Source: a virus
Length of the DNA: 63,483 nt
Direction: 5' to 3' (one strand)
Virus record (IMG/VR): IMGVR_UViG_3300034013_000310
Location: 1-63,483 of that record
The first letter of the stretch is position 1; every line of letters begins with the position of its first letter. A program made the translations under genes and the position numbers. Below are positions 9,428 to 19,475 of the stretch, one piece after another. The notes under the pieces are model-generated. The model searched no databases. It saw only the letters and a program-made list of their open reading frames with translations, and was not told the DNA's origin.

Positions 9428-10351
9428 TTATTTTATTGTCTTATCCATTCCTCTTAAATTCATTAAGAGTCTTCCTGGATGAATGTTACTGATTCTTATT
9501 TTAGCATTTCTAAGTAGAGCTGTTCTTTCTTTTCTCGCTCTATTGACAATGTACTCTTGAACTCCAAATTTAGAGTTTAGTATCTCATACTTTATAGCAG
9601 CATAAACATACTGCTCAAAAAGCTTATTCACTGTAATCAAAGAGTCGTTACCGCCTTCCATTCCATCACTTATGTATTCTAAAATACAAAGCTCTCCGGA
9701 CATTCCCGAGTCAAAGTTTATCACGCCGGCTTTATTATCTATTCTGAAAGTAGGGTTAAAGTTAGCGGTCTCTGTATTAAGACCGTATCTCGCACCTATA
9801 CCATAGTCAAAATACCAACACCCATCAACACACCATCCTTCTTCACCATCAAACTGATGGCCTTGGTTTAAGTATATACTTTTCTTGGTCTTTTTCAGTC
9901 TGTCGTAGTCTATACCGGAATACTGAGGTCTCAAGATATTTCCATCTTGGTCAAATAGAATGTTTCCTTGCTGATCTTGAAGATACGCATTAGAGGATAA
10001 AGTCTGAATGTTCTCTGTAAGAGGTCTTAATAAACCATCTTTATATAAAGAAATCCTAACCCAATTTACATAGTCAGGAGGTAAAACAAATCTAAGTGTT
10101 TCAGTAACGCTCAACTCTAAAACCTTTACCTCTTTAAATGCGTCATAATTAAGCTCTTGCACAGCTCTTTTAGCATGAAACAAAACCTTATACCTCTCTT
10201 CGTTGTTTATCAAAGAGTGGTTTCCGGTATGCATCAACATGAAGTTGTTGACTATATCTTCAAGGCTGACATATTGATAAGAACCCCAATTGGCGTTCTC
10301 AGGAGAATTTCCTGAATTCTCATAATACTGATATTCTGATAAGTATGCCAT
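9428..10351 (-). CDS. Ring/neck protein, 307 aa
   Basis: A soluble mixed alpha/beta protein starting MAYLSEYQYYENSG. It contains the block YVNWVRISLYKDGLLRPL and a C-terminal helical part with RARKERTALLRNAKIRISN and HPGRLLMNLRGMDK, features I associate with head-tail connector (ring) proteins of crAss-like phages. It sits one base from the stabilisation protein gene and three bases from the second ring protein gene. Role inferred from order and general resemblance. Confidence 0.65.
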   Translation of the reverse strand: MAYLSEYQYYENSGNSPENANWGSYQYVSLEDIVNNFMLMHTGNHSLINNEERYKVLFHAKRAVQELNYDAFKEVKVLELSVTETLRFVLPPDYVNWVRISLYKDGLLRPLTENIQTLSSNAYLQDQQGNILFDQDGNILRPQYSGIDYDRLKKTKKSIYLNQGHQFDGEEGWCVDGCWYFDYGIGARYGLNTETANFNPTFRIDNKAGVINFDSGMSGELCILEYISDGMEGGNDSLITVNKLFEQYVYAAIKYEILNSKFGVQEYIVNRARKERTALLRNAKIRISNIHPGRLLMNLRGMDKTIK

Positions 10352-10354
10352 TTA

Positions 10355-11305
10355 TTATTGTTTAGGACTAAATGTTGCTTCTTGAGCGGCTTCTTGAGCT
10401 ATTGCAAATTGAGCCACTTCTGTTTCTCTAATTGAAACTCCACAGTATTGTAGAATTTTTGTAACCAAAACATACAATTCCTCTTGAGGTAGTTCAAAAT
10501 CTTGGTAGTCAGACTGTGATTGGTCGAATACAGGTTCTCCGTTAGCAAGGGTAATGTAAGTCCATTTCGGAACTTTTGGAAACCTAAAATACACTGCTTG
10601 AACTTGACCGGCAGTATCTATTGTGTTTGGATAAACCTTTATGTTTTGACCTTCTAAAGTATATGCCGGAAAAGAATTGTTAGGCTGCGTAAGGTTGGAA
10701 GAGTTCAACATTCCTATCTTACCAACACTTACTTTTTCCGCTTCTTTAGATGTGTTTGAAAATATTTTGTAGTCAGCTCCGTTGGCTGGAAATATATTTG
10801 AACTCAATAAAATCGAAGTTTGAGAAGTAACAGACAATACCGTAGATACGGTCCCGGTATCTACATTTGTAACTATGTAACCTGCTGATATTCCATCTGT
10901 TATAAATGTAGCAGAAGAATCGTTAAGTTGATTCGATGCTGCTGATGTAATCTGTCCTGATGTAATCAACTCTGTAAAACAAAGTACTTTTAAAATGTAG
11001 TAAGCTTCATTTCCAACAGTAGTCAAAGTAGGTACAGAGAATATGTTTCCGGCAATATTAGCAAGATAGTTGTCTACTAGAAAAGATTCTAGTGTTTCCG
11101 CCAATGGACTTTCTATATCCGCATAATCTGTACCGGACACTCTAGCATTTTCAGCATTTATTATCTTATTGTAATCGGAATAATACTGTTTGTACACTTC
11201 CATTTGAGCATTCATAGCGTACAAATTGAAGTCCGATGGAGATATGTATCCATAGTTATTTTTATTAAGTATGGATAACACCGTATTTCTAACTTCGTTT
11301 ATCAT
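10355..11305 (-). CDS. Ring/neck protein, 316 aa
   Basis: The start is the ATG giving MINEVRNTVLSILNKNNYGY; the longer reading would need TTG. The protein has an N-terminal helical block with YISPSDFNLYAMNAQMEVYK, a motif common in phage neck proteins, then a beta-rich middle and a conserved-looking VQAVYFRFPKVPKWTYI stretch. It begins a new transcription segment, with a terminator at 11330-11358 and a promoter-like element at 11321-11328. Head-tail connector role is inferred from order. Confidence 0.65.
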   Translation of the reverse strand: MINEVRNTVLSILNKNNYGYISPSDFNLYAMNAQMEVYKQYYSDYNKIINAENARVSGTDYADIESPLAETLESFLVDNYLANIAGNIFSVPTLTTVGNEAYYILKVLCFTELITSGQITSAASNQLNDSSATFITDGISAGYIVTNVDTGTVSTVLSVTSQTSILLSSNIFPANGADYKIFSNTSKEAEKVSVGKIGMLNSSNLTQPNNSFPAYTLEGQNIKVYPNTIDTAGQVQAVYFRFPKVPKWTYITLANGEPVFDQSQSDYQDFELPQEELYVLVTKILQYCGVSIRETEVAQFAIAQEAAQEATFSPKQ

Positions 11306-11320
11306 TTTCAAATGTTTTTA

Positions 11321-11328
11321 CAAATATA
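11321..11328 (-). promoter_or_regulatory. TAnnTTTG promoter element for ring/tail genes
   Basis: The minus strand reads TATATTTG 16 nt before the ATG at 11305, immediately after a terminator, so it could restart transcription of the neck and tail genes. A -33 TTG is not evident. Confidence 0.5.
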
Positions 11329-11329
11329 A

Positions 11330-11358
11330 TAAAAAAAGCACAGAAATTAATCTGTGCT
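11330..11358 (-). terminator. Rho-independent terminator inside the late region
   Basis: Minus strand: stem AGCACAG / CTGTGCT (7 bp) with an 8-nt loop followed by a run of seven T. It lies after the 247-aa head protein gene and before the first ring protein gene. Confidence 0.7.
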
Positions 11359-11403
11359 ATTTTCGGCCAGGGATACCGCAAACCTTTATACAAACTGAAA
11401 AAA

Positions 11404-12147
11404 TTAACCTTCTAGATAGGTTTCAAGCATTTTCAATGCATCAAGACCTTCATCACTTGATAGAAAATGACCGGCTACATCATAAGGATCCTCTCCGTAT
11501 GGTACGGAAACCATTTTCTTTTTATTTGAAGGTGTGTTAAACCATATCTCTTTATCGTTGTTGCGTAACGTCAAAAACTTCTCTTCAAAGAATCTTGCTA
11601 CCTTCCCTTGAAATTGTAGCTCAGGATCGTTTATCGTGGCTAAAAAGGCCTCCGGATTAGTTTTCGCGAACACTAAGATGTCTCTTTTTAATTCAGAAGT
11701 AGAAATTAATGAAGGATCTTTACCGAACATAACTCTCGTCAATGTTTCGATTTGGTCTGTAGATAAACTTCTCGCTTGAATCAAGGCATCGATTTCAATA
11801 TCAATGTCTTTTACAATTTCTTCTGCTTCTTTTTCTTCATCCACCTCAACAAACACTTTTCCATTTAATGGATGGTAATGCAAGAAAGATTGTAATACCG
11901 GGTTTGTTCTTGGAACGCTCAAGAATCCATCTTCAAAAATGATAGGTTCTAAGATAGCATTTCCATCTTGCTCGTCTTCAAAAGGGGATTTTTGATTTAC
12001 CGCATATCTAAGTGGGCGGTTTTGATTTCTTGCTTCATCAAAGTACATCAAAGGAAATCTTTGGTGGTTTCTTGATGCTAAGACATATTCTAACGGACTT
12101 CCGTTTAAGAGCTTGTAGACCTTGTCTACTGTTTTTTGTTTTTCCAT
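11404..12147 (-). CDS. Head-associated protein, 247 aa
   Basis: An acidic soluble protein that follows the capsid gene. Visible features are LEYVLASRNHQRFPLMYFDE, a Phe-Leu-His-Tyr-His-Pro segment, an acidic helix EVDEEKEAEEIVKDIDIEID and a C-terminal region with HFLSSDEGLDALKMLETYLE. A protein of this size follows the major capsid gene in several podovirus-like Bacteroidota phages, but I know no function for it. It is separated from the capsid gene by a strong hairpin. Confidence 0.6.
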   Translation of the reverse strand: MEKQKTVDKVYKLLNGSPLEYVLASRNHQRFPLMYFDEARNQNRPLRYAVNQKSPFEDEQDGNAILEPIIFEDGFLSVPRTNPVLQSFLHYHPLNGKVFVEVDEEKEAEEIVKDIDIEIDALIQARSLSTDQIETLTRVMFGKDPSLISTSELKRDILVFAKTNPEAFLATINDPELQFQGKVARFFEEKFLTLRNNDKEIWFNTPSNKKKMVSVPYGEDPYDVAGHFLSSDEGLDALKMLETYLEG

Positions 12148-12188
12148 TTTAATAATATGATTTAATTCGATTCACTTTTTTTAAATAT

Positions 12189-12214
12189 ACAGAGCCTCAC
12201 TGAAGAGGCTCTGT
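12189..12214 (-). promoter_or_regulatory. Strong hairpin between capsid gene and next gene
   Basis: A perfect 10-bp stem, ACAGAGCCTC with GAGGCTCTGT, and a 6-nt loop, 18 bp after the capsid stop. No U-run follows on the minus strand, so it is more likely an RNA-stabilising or processing hairpin, or a partial terminator, than a full terminator. Confidence 0.6.
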
Positions 12215-12231
12215 AGTATTTGAACTATATA

Positions 12232-13650
12232 TTAACCGTAACGGAATAATACAAAGTTGTTAGCACCTAAAGTACAAACACATCTTTCAGATAAGAAGTT
12301 AACCTCCATTGCATCCAAGTCAGATGTTTGGGCGCCTCCGGCAGAACCTGTGATCCAAGTTTTGTAACGTCTGTCCTCAGCCTCAGAAGCACGGTATCTT
12401 ACGTGCAAGAATGGTCTCTTAGCGTTTTTACCCATGATTTGGTCGTAAACAGATGTAGAACCGGCAGGAACCAATAAACCGGTGATTGTACCGGTAGCAG
12501 TACCAGCAGTAGCATTTAAACCACCTCTCATAGTAGGATCGTTCAAGTACTTCCAATCAGACTTGTAGAAGTCATAACCTCTACGGAATCCGGTGAATCC
12601 TAAGTTCAACGCCATATTGATGTCGTTGTCGAATAAACCGAATGAAGCAGACTGAGCCACACCACCTGAAGTGTAACCGTTCAATGTTGCTAACATGTTG
12701 TCGATGTCGAAAGACAATCCACGGTTAACAAACAAAGCGTTCTCTTCGATAGCACCTTGCTTATCTAAACGAGACACGATAGTATCCCAATCAGATAAAG
12801 TTGTAGGAGTACCGCCTCCCCAAACGTTTCCTCTTCCGTTTACAACGTAGAAGATACCTTCAGAACCAATGAAACCGGCAGTAGCAGCTCCAGAGCCTGA
12901 AGCAGCAGGAACAGCTTCAATCATTGCAGTTTCCAAGTAGTCTTCGAAACGCAAACGAGTTTCATGCTCTGATTTCAAGTACCATAAGTACCCGGTAGCA
13001 CCATTCTCAGTAGTAACCTCAACCCATCCGATTTGAGCCATGTCAGAACCGTTTACTGCATACTTATCTTTGATGATAATAGGGTTGTTAGAGAAGATTG
13101 TATCTTCAGCTTCCAAAGAGCCTTGCATTCCAAAAGATCCTTTTTTGAACTCAGAACCATAGATGAATACGGTACAAGCAGTAGACACAGCAAAAGCTTG
13201 TCCGGTTGCTTCGTAGTAAGCTACTGTAAAAGTAGTAGCAGAAGGAACAGCAGTAACGATACCTTTATTGAAAACACCAGAAGTGTTGTTCTGAATCATT
13301 ACAGTTTGTCCAACGCGAATTGCGATGTAAGTAACACCTGAATCAGCAACTGTTAAAGTAGCAGTGTTTGAACCTGCTGCTGCTGCTGAAGTTACGCTTG
13401 TGTACTTAATGTGAAGACGACCTTGTTCTGCCCATTTGATTTGGTCAGAGTTAGAAGGCATCTCAGCACCGACCATTCTCAAGAATGATGCGATGGTTCT
13501 ATTACCATAACGCTCAAATTCTTTCTCGTAAGTATCAGGAAGATACTGATTCAAGAAATTGAAGTTAGTAATGTAGTTTGTTTGTAAAGCTACTTGCTCC
13601 GCTGCCGGTTGTAATGCAAAAGTAGGATTACTTAATAATGAACCTGCCAT
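12232..13650 (-). CDS. Major capsid protein
   Basis: A 472-aa protein starting MAGSLLSNPTFALQPAAEQV, followed by YLPDTYEKEFERYGNRT near residue 40, and ending with NFVLFRYG. Size, low charge and a position directly after the scaffold-like gene and near the portal fit an HK97-fold major capsid protein; the N-terminal segment resembles capsid proteins of crAss-like phages. A threonine-rich beta insert (residues 85-165) may be a surface domain. The gene is GC-richer, with more regular codon use than its neighbours, as expected for the most abundant virion protein. Confidence 0.85.
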   Translation of the reverse strand: MAGSLLSNPTFALQPAAEQVALQTNYITNFNFLNQYLPDTYEKEFERYGNRTIASFLRMVGAEMPSNSDQIKWAEQGRLHIKYTSVTSAAAAGSNTATLTVADSGVTYIAIRVGQTVMIQNNTSGVFNKGIVTAVPSATTFTVAYYEATGQAFAVSTACTVFIYGSEFKKGSFGMQGSLEAEDTIFSNNPIIIKDKYAVNGSDMAQIGWVEVTTENGATGYLWYLKSEHETRLRFEDYLETAMIEAVPAASGSGAATAGFIGSEGIFYVVNGRGNVWGGGTPTTLSDWDTIVSRLDKQGAIEENALFVNRGLSFDIDNMLATLNGYTSGGVAQSASFGLFDNDINMALNLGFTGFRRGYDFYKSDWKYLNDPTMRGGLNATAGTATGTITGLLVPAGSTSVYDQIMGKNAKRPFLHVRYRASEAEDRRYKTWITGSAGGAQTSDLDAMEVNFLSERCVCTLGANNFVLFRYG

Positions 13651-13668
13651 TTTTTTAATTTTTAAGTT

Positions 13669-14754
13669 TTAAAGTTTTTTAATACTGCGGATTTTTAAGC
13701 CTCTACCCGAGTCAGGATTTACCGCTTTCACCTGAATTCCTTCTGTAGATTTGCTAATTTGAGGAACCTTAACCTCAGACATATTGATATTCTTGATATT
13801 TCTAAGAGTACCTTCTGTGGCATCAGACTTACCTTGCTCATAAAAGAACTTAGCAAACTTCTCCGGATTTAAAGCCACAGCTAAAGCTTTATGATAACCA
13901 ACTGCATCTTTGACTAATCCTTGCTCATCCAAAAACTTATTGATAAAGTTTGATGGATTGGATTGAATCTTTTTTAATTCAGCAGCTTCTCCAGGATTGA
14001 AAGTAATTTTTTTGTCAGCTACATCGAATTCAAAACCTTTGAACTCTCCGCTAAACAACTCATCGGTCTTTTGTAAAAACCAATTTCTTTTTCTTTCGTT
14101 CTCCTCCTCAATAGTTTTAGCTTGCTTGGTATATTGCTTGTAGCTTTCGTAAATCTCCTTCTCTTCTTCAGAAATTTGCGGAACACTTGACTCAAGTGGC
14201 GCTTTATATTTCTCTTTCTGAGAATTGAAATATCGCTTAGCCTCAGCAACAGCTTTTTTCGTTTCTAATTTGACTTTTTTGATTGCGGAATCATCATCCT
14301 CATCTTCGTCATATCTGTAGGCGTCCATTAACACCTCAATATCTTCTTCATCCAAATCTTGTTGAGTCTCTGATAAATAGCTTCTCAACAAAGTTTCGGG
14401 ATCAACTGAATCGTAGTCTTTGTTTAGCTTTAAATAATCTTCAAGACCACGCCCGGTTTCTTTTTTGTACTTCATATAAGCAGCGACATCTTCCGGTAAA
14501 ACTTCTTCATTACCTCTCTCTGTCATAAGCTCTTCAAAAGAACTTATTTGCTTATTGTACTTTTTCTCAATAAAAGAAAGAACTTTTTCTTCTGTCAAAT
14601 CGTCTTCCGGTTCAGGAATTGGATCTGGTTCAGGAATTGGATCTGGTTGCGGATCATCATTTAACCCTTGTTCGTGCTTTTCTAAAAGCTCTTGTTCAAC
14701 TTGAGCAATGCCTTTTTCTTCGACACCATCTAATAATCTTACTTTAATTTCCAT
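13669..14754 (-). CDS. Scaffolding protein (head assembly)
   Basis: A 361-aa, highly charged, helix-rich protein. After a short N-terminal segment it has a Pro-Glu-Asp repeat (PDPIPEPDPIPEPE), several acidic blocks, coiled-coil-like stretches (residues 120-220) and a basic C-terminus with SGRGLKIRSIKKL. Acidic coiled coil plus basic C-terminal tail, immediately upstream of the capsid gene, is the classic scaffold plan; the basic tail normally contacts the capsid shell. No protease motif is visible. Confidence 0.75.
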   Translation of the reverse strand: MEIKVRLLDGVEEKGIAQVEQELLEKHEQGLNDDPQPDPIPEPDPIPEPEDDLTEEKVLSFIEKKYNKQISSFEELMTERGNEEVLPEDVAAYMKYKKETGRGLEDYLKLNKDYDSVDPETLLRSYLSETQQDLDEEDIEVLMDAYRYDEDEDDDSAIKKVKLETKKAVAEAKRYFNSQKEKYKAPLESSVPQISEEEKEIYESYKQYTKQAKTIEEENERKRNWFLQKTDELFSGEFKGFEFDVADKKITFNPGEAAELKKIQSNPSNFINKFLDEQGLVKDAVGYHKALAVALNPEKFAKFFYEQGKSDATEGTLRNIKNINMSEVKVPQISKSTEGIQVKAVNPDSGRGLKIRSIKKL

Positions 14755-14769
14755 TTGATTTAATTTTTA

Positions 14770-14777
14770 CAAATTTA
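14770..14777 (-). promoter_or_regulatory. TAnnTTTG promoter element for scaffold-capsid genes
   Basis: Minus strand TAAATTTG, 16 nt before the ATG at 14754, in the only sizeable gap between portal and scaffold. It would allow separate, higher expression of scaffold and capsid. Confidence 0.4.
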
Positions 14778-14796
14778 TACAAAAATTCTTAATATT

Positions 14797-17232
14797 TTAA
14801 CGAGGCTCAAATTCTCCTAAATCAAAACCATCTAAGCTATCTTCATTCGATTCGAAGTTCAATGGAGGAAGGTTATTTTTTCTTTGCTCAATTAACTTCG
14901 ATTGCTCTGTATTTTGTTGGCTTATTCTTTTTGACTTAGCATCTTCTTTCTCTTTCTCTCTTTGGCTTAAGCTAGAAACCTCCATACCTCTTAACTGCAA
15001 GTTATAGTTGAACTCTTCGGCCATCAATTGAGATTTGTATTTAGCTTCAGCTTCCATGTTCATGATATTGTAAGTCACCTCAGCTTCTTTCAATTTCATC
15101 TTCATCTCTAACTCTATTTGCATTTTTTGCATTGCTGTTTGAGACGCGAGTTGCTGCGCTTGTATTTGTTGCTGAGATAGGATAGCTTGTTTTTGCATCT
15201 CCATTCTCTCTTCTCTTTCTTGTTTTTTAACTCTTTTGAGTTTCAATAATTGATTAGCCAATTTGATGTTCTTAATCTCTCTGATGTCAATAGCATCTTC
15301 AAGATTTATATCTCCTTTGGATAATGCCATTTGAATATTAGCCTCTAATTGAGCTTTCTCCTCTTCATCAGGAGCAACTTCTATAAATATTCCGAAATCG
15401 TAAATATACAAATCAGATATGTCTTCCAATATAGAGACATTGAATCTTCCTATCCTATTGATAAATCCTTCTTTGAAATCTGAAAACTCAAGTATGTCGG
15501 ATATTCTGTAGGTCAAAGCCTCAGCGAATGATCTATACATAAATAAGCTTCCATCAAGGATATGTCTTGTAGCAGTATTGGAATTTAAAGAAGCAAGCTT
15601 TTGTAGCCCTACTAGCGAATTAGGATCCGGAGTAGAGGCATCTCTAGCCTCGTTAAGACCGGTTACAGTCCTAATCATATCCATATAGTGGTTGTAGTTA
15701 TAGATAAGCATTTGAGCTTTACTTAACCCTGAATTAGATGTAAGCTGCTGAATAGGAACCCTAGCATTATTAAACTCTCCATCTTGTGTAAAGCTTCGTC
15801 CAATAACACTACCTGTTTGGAAGTATAACCTAAGAGCGTCTTCAGGATTGTAGGCCGCACCAGTACCAAGATCTACTTCATTGATACCATCAGCATCGAT
15901 GAATACACCATCCGGCACTACTCGGTTAATTACTTGTTGTAACTTCAAGTGGGTTATTTGAATAAGGTCTGCAAAAGGAATCATTCTTCGAACTATCGAC
16001 TCTATACTTCCTTTGTACATACGAGGTGCGCAAGCAATGTAGTTTGGTATAGCGTGTTGTGCGGCAGACTTAGGTCTAACCATATTCTCTGACATTTCCC
16101 ACTTCAATAAGATATTTGTACCCATAACCATAATACCTTCGTACCAAACGTCTATGGTTTTTTCTATCTTCTCAAAGTTTCCTTCCTGCATCATTTCGGC
16201 AGGAGGGTTAAATGTATCGTTTTTCTCTATAACTCTACTACCTCCATTGTCTAAATTCTTCTTCTTATAGACAATCTTCTTGGTTGTCTTATAGTTGAAG
16301 TAAAGCAGTGTGCATGTGTCTCTCGCGAACATGCTATCTTCGTAGAACTGAGCTACATTGTAATAGTCATACCAACTTTGACTATACTGACTAATCTCTT
16401 TCAAATCTTCTTTAGTCAGTGATTGGTCTATTTTCATTAATTCAGAGATAGGAAGAGTTTTGATTTCTCCCCAATAAAAACAATCTCTAAAATATGGATC
16501 TTCTGTATAGCTGTAGACCACATTAGCAGGATCTACATAAGAAATTTTAACTCCGGCACCAGGAAGAAACTCTTGTTTACCAACGGATATTCCTATGGTG
16601 GTTGCGTCATAGTTCAATCTCTTTCTGATTTCATCATAGTGATTCTCCTCGAAAATAGTATTAATAGCCTCTTCTTCAGCTATTTCTATTGCAGGCTTAT
16701 AATTAAGCTGCATGTATAATGAAAGTTCTTCGTCGTTTTCAGGTAACTGTTCTGGATCCATAGCGAATGGATCGTATCCGGTCATGTCTCTAACAATTTC
16801 AAGCATAGGCTTTGCAGACATCTGCATCTCAATTTGTTCCTGATACTTGTTTTTCTTGGCTTGAGACATAGCATCTTGAGCTACTGCCTTAACCTTGAAT
16901 AATCTGTCCGACATTCCGTTTACTATGATGTCTACAAACTTAGGTATAACCGGAACAGGAGTCCAATCCAAATTCAAATAAGACAAATCTCCATTTACAG
17001 AGATTTCATTCTTGTATTTAGCAATAGGCTGTTCACCTCTAGCATACAATCTTAATCTATGGAATTCTCTCCATTGACCGTAGTATCTGCACGTATTTCC
17101 ATCCTTTCTAAACCATTCATATTGAATAGCTTGTCCTACTTGTAATCCGAACTCTTTAGAGGTTTTCTCTGCATCCGTAGCTGTTTGACTAGGAAATACA
17201 GATGAGGTTATATCTATTTTTATATCTTTCAT
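14797..17232 (-). CDS. Portal protein, 811 aa
   Basis: The N-terminal region has W-rich and basic segments (QWREFHRLRLYARGEQPIAK), as in portal proteins of crAss-like podoviruses. The middle carries the helix-rich stem region, with blocks LVGLQKLASLNSNTATRHIL and YRSFAEALTYRISDI. The last 170 residues form a long Gln/Glu/Lys-rich coiled coil (barrel). It overlaps the terminase gene by 4 bp and precedes the scaffold. Length is at the upper end for portals but normal for this group. Confidence 0.85.
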   Translation of the reverse strand: MKDIKIDITSSVFPSQTATDAEKTSKEFGLQVGQAIQYEWFRKDGNTCRYYGQWREFHRLRLYARGEQPIAKYKNEISVNGDLSYLNLDWTPVPVIPKFVDIIVNGMSDRLFKVKAVAQDAMSQAKKNKYQEQIEMQMSAKPMLEIVRDMTGYDPFAMDPEQLPENDEELSLYMQLNYKPAIEIAEEEAINTIFEENHYDEIRKRLNYDATTIGISVGKQEFLPGAGVKISYVDPANVVYSYTEDPYFRDCFYWGEIKTLPISELMKIDQSLTKEDLKEISQYSQSWYDYYNVAQFYEDSMFARDTCTLLYFNYKTTKKIVYKKKNLDNGGSRVIEKNDTFNPPAEMMQEGNFEKIEKTIDVWYEGIMVMGTNILLKWEMSENMVRPKSAAQHAIPNYIACAPRMYKGSIESIVRRMIPFADLIQITHLKLQQVINRVVPDGVFIDADGINEVDLGTGAAYNPEDALRLYFQTGSVIGRSFTQDGEFNNARVPIQQLTSNSGLSKAQMLIYNYNHYMDMIRTVTGLNEARDASTPDPNSLVGLQKLASLNSNTATRHILDGSLFMYRSFAEALTYRISDILEFSDFKEGFINRIGRFNVSILEDISDLYIYDFGIFIEVAPDEEEKAQLEANIQMALSKGDINLEDAIDIREIKNIKLANQLLKLKRVKKQEREERMEMQKQAILSQQQIQAQQLASQTAMQKMQIELEMKMKLKEAEVTYNIMNMEAEAKYKSQLMAEEFNYNLQLRGMEVSSLSQREKEKEDAKSKRISQQNTEQSKLIEQRKNNLPPLNFESNEDSLDGFDLGEFEPR

Positions 17233-19475
17233 GTAATCAACTTACTTAATGTTCCTTCGTTAGAATACCTTGCGAAGTTAATAATAATTTTTGAATCTTT
17301 TTTTTCAGGCACATACAAATGCTTTTGATTGGCCATTATAGCCAATCCCGAACTAATTGAGGCATCATGCTTTGTTCTGTCGTTGATGTCAAATTTAGCC
17401 CAATCCTCAAGAGTTCTTGTGAAAGGCATTGTACCCATACAGTCCGGATCTCTATATGTTCCGGTCATGTCAATTCCAACATATTTCTCTATGTATGACT
17501 CTATCGCCGAAGCATGAGATTGCTTCACATCTTCTGAAGTGTTAGGTATACCTCCCAATTCGCGCTCTGTCTTTGACAACTTACTAAGCGGCTTATCCGG
17601 TCTGTTTAAAGCAAATCCTCTGTACCCTCTGTTTTTAAAGTGGTATAACAATCGAGGTTTATTGTTTTCGGCAAGCACCGGCATACCGTAAAATATGCAA
17701 GCCATCAATACATCTTCAAAGAATATCTCTGCGGTCTGAGGCCTTGCTATGTATTCAAGGAAAAACTCATTACTTGGAGCTTCATCCATGTTAAATTTAG
17801 TTAGACCATGGAGGGAACCGTTTGAACCTCTGCCTCCGACAACCGCCGATATGTCGTATGGATCACACCCGAAAGAACCTATGTGTTCATTCCCGGGATA
17901 TTTCGAACCATTCCTTGTATGAATATTGTTTTGTAGATGTCTTTGAGGAATCCAACTAACCAAAAATCTACCTCTTTGGTCAGGAGTCCAAACTACCTGA
18001 GTGTCCTTGATGCCATCCTTCCAATGAAAAGAACCTCTTGTTAAGTAATGCTCTTTTATAAGTCCATCGTTGTAGTCTATCTGTTGATATATTTTGGTGA
18101 GGTTAAAGATAGATGACTTACTCTCATCTCTAAAAGCGTGAGAAGTAGTTCTTGGGAACTGTCTGTAAAACTCATTCAACGCATCTGCATCCCTCTTCAA
18201 AGAATCAACCTCTGCTTCCCAATAGTCTATGGCTCCATTTTTTATCCAAGCTCCATCTATACCTTTTATCGGTTCTTCAGGCTTTCTAAATACCGGCATG
18301 CCATACATATCTATAAACCCCTCCATATTCCATTCCATAGGAATAAACAAGGCGTACAATCCACTCTTTGTTTGGCCGTTTGCATTTCGTTTTGCAACTA
18401 TTGAATCTTCGTAAATATCCTTGTAGTTTTGACCTCCTTTTGACAAGGCATTTGAGGTTGAACCCATCATACATTTACCTATGATTCTAGAACCTAATCG
18501 CAAACACGTTTTAGTAACCCTCCAATTCTCCTTTATGTTATTTGGTTTAGTCCACTTACCGGACTCATCATGAGCCAAGAACAATAATTTTTCACCATCG
18601 TAAGAGTTGTCATCTGTATTTTTCCAGTCAATAGAGGTATCAAGACCTTCGATGATTTCTTCATTAATGTCATACATATTTTTCTTAGTGATTTTTGATG
18701 CCGGAACCCTAAATGCCAACTCTGTTTTTGGCTTGTCCATACCATCCATAATAGGTCTGAAGAAAAATGGAAGTCTGCTGTTTATCGGAACAACTTTGTC
18801 AGTAAACATCTTTTTAGCATCCTGACCTGTCTTGGATAGAATACCTATCCTTGAATCTCTTGCTAATGTACCGACATTAACAGCTTCGGAAGATGCCATA
18901 AAAGAAAATCCTGAACGTCTTATCTTTAAATATATCATCCCGAAACATCTTTCGTCAGCCCTACATGCTTCCCAAAAAATCCAATATATTCTGTTTGCTT
19001 CACGAAAGTCCGGATATCCAACATCTATACTAGACCATTGTAAATACATCCAGTGTGAGCCGGTTATGTAGGTCTTCTTTCCGTTGTTCATAAACCAAAA
19101 TCCATATTCTCTATGGTCGAACTGTCTTTCGATATAATCTACCCATCTGTTTTTAAATTCAGAAGGCATTTGGTTCCACTGAAATATTGACTGTATTTTG
19201 GCAAGCTCTTTTGGTATATTCTCCCTTTCCCAATACTGCTCTTGTCTACTAAAAGTTCTTTTGTAACAGTCTTTAGGTTCTGCCGGAAGGGCAATATAAA
19301 GCCCGGCGATATTGTATATATCACCTATCTGACCGGTCTTTGAGATAATAACCATGTCGTACTTATCATCATAGCCGTATATCCAAGACCTATTAAGGTT
19401 TTTCTTTGCTATGGTGTTTTTTGGAACATGGTCTTTTACTACCGTGTATAGACTATTTAGATCTTCTTTCTGCAA
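17229..19475 (-). CDS. terL: Terminase large subunit
   Basis: A 748-aa packaging motor. A degenerate Walker A-like segment KIRRSGFSF lies near residues 184-192, a Walker B LLFLAHDE near 297-304 with the catalytic Glu, and a GSTSN coupling motif near 338. The nuclease domain begins near 530 with GSFGCDPYD, whose Asp would be the first metal ligand. The start appears to be TTG overlapping the small upstream gene by 23 bp; no ATG occurs in frame for 40 codons. It precedes the portal with a 4-bp overlap. Confidence 0.88.
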   Translation of the reverse strand: MQKEDLNSLYTVVKDHVPKNTIAKKNLNRSWIYGYDDKYDMVIISKTGQIGDIYNIAGLYIALPAEPKDCYKRTFSRQEQYWERENIPKELAKIQSIFQWNQMPSEFKNRWVDYIERQFDHREYGFWFMNNGKKTYITGSHWMYLQWSSIDVGYPDFREANRIYWIFWEACRADERCFGMIYLKIRRSGFSFMASSEAVNVGTLARDSRIGILSKTGQDAKKMFTDKVVPINSRLPFFFRPIMDGMDKPKTELAFRVPASKITKKNMYDINEEIIEGLDTSIDWKNTDDNSYDGEKLLFLAHDESGKWTKPNNIKENWRVTKTCLRLGSRIIGKCMMGSTSNALSKGGQNYKDIYEDSIVAKRNANGQTKSGLYALFIPMEWNMEGFIDMYGMPVFRKPEEPIKGIDGAWIKNGAIDYWEAEVDSLKRDADALNEFYRQFPRTTSHAFRDESKSSIFNLTKIYQQIDYNDGLIKEHYLTRGSFHWKDGIKDTQVVWTPDQRGRFLVSWIPQRHLQNNIHTRNGSKYPGNEHIGSFGCDPYDISAVVGGRGSNGSLHGLTKFNMDEAPSNEFFLEYIARPQTAEIFFEDVLMACIFYGMPVLAENNKPRLLYHFKNRGYRGFALNRPDKPLSKLSKTERELGGIPNTSEDVKQSHASAIESYIEKYVGIDMTGTYRDPDCMGTMPFTRTLEDWAKFDINDRTKHDASISSGLAIMANQKHLYVPEKKDSKIIINFARYSNEGTLSKLIT

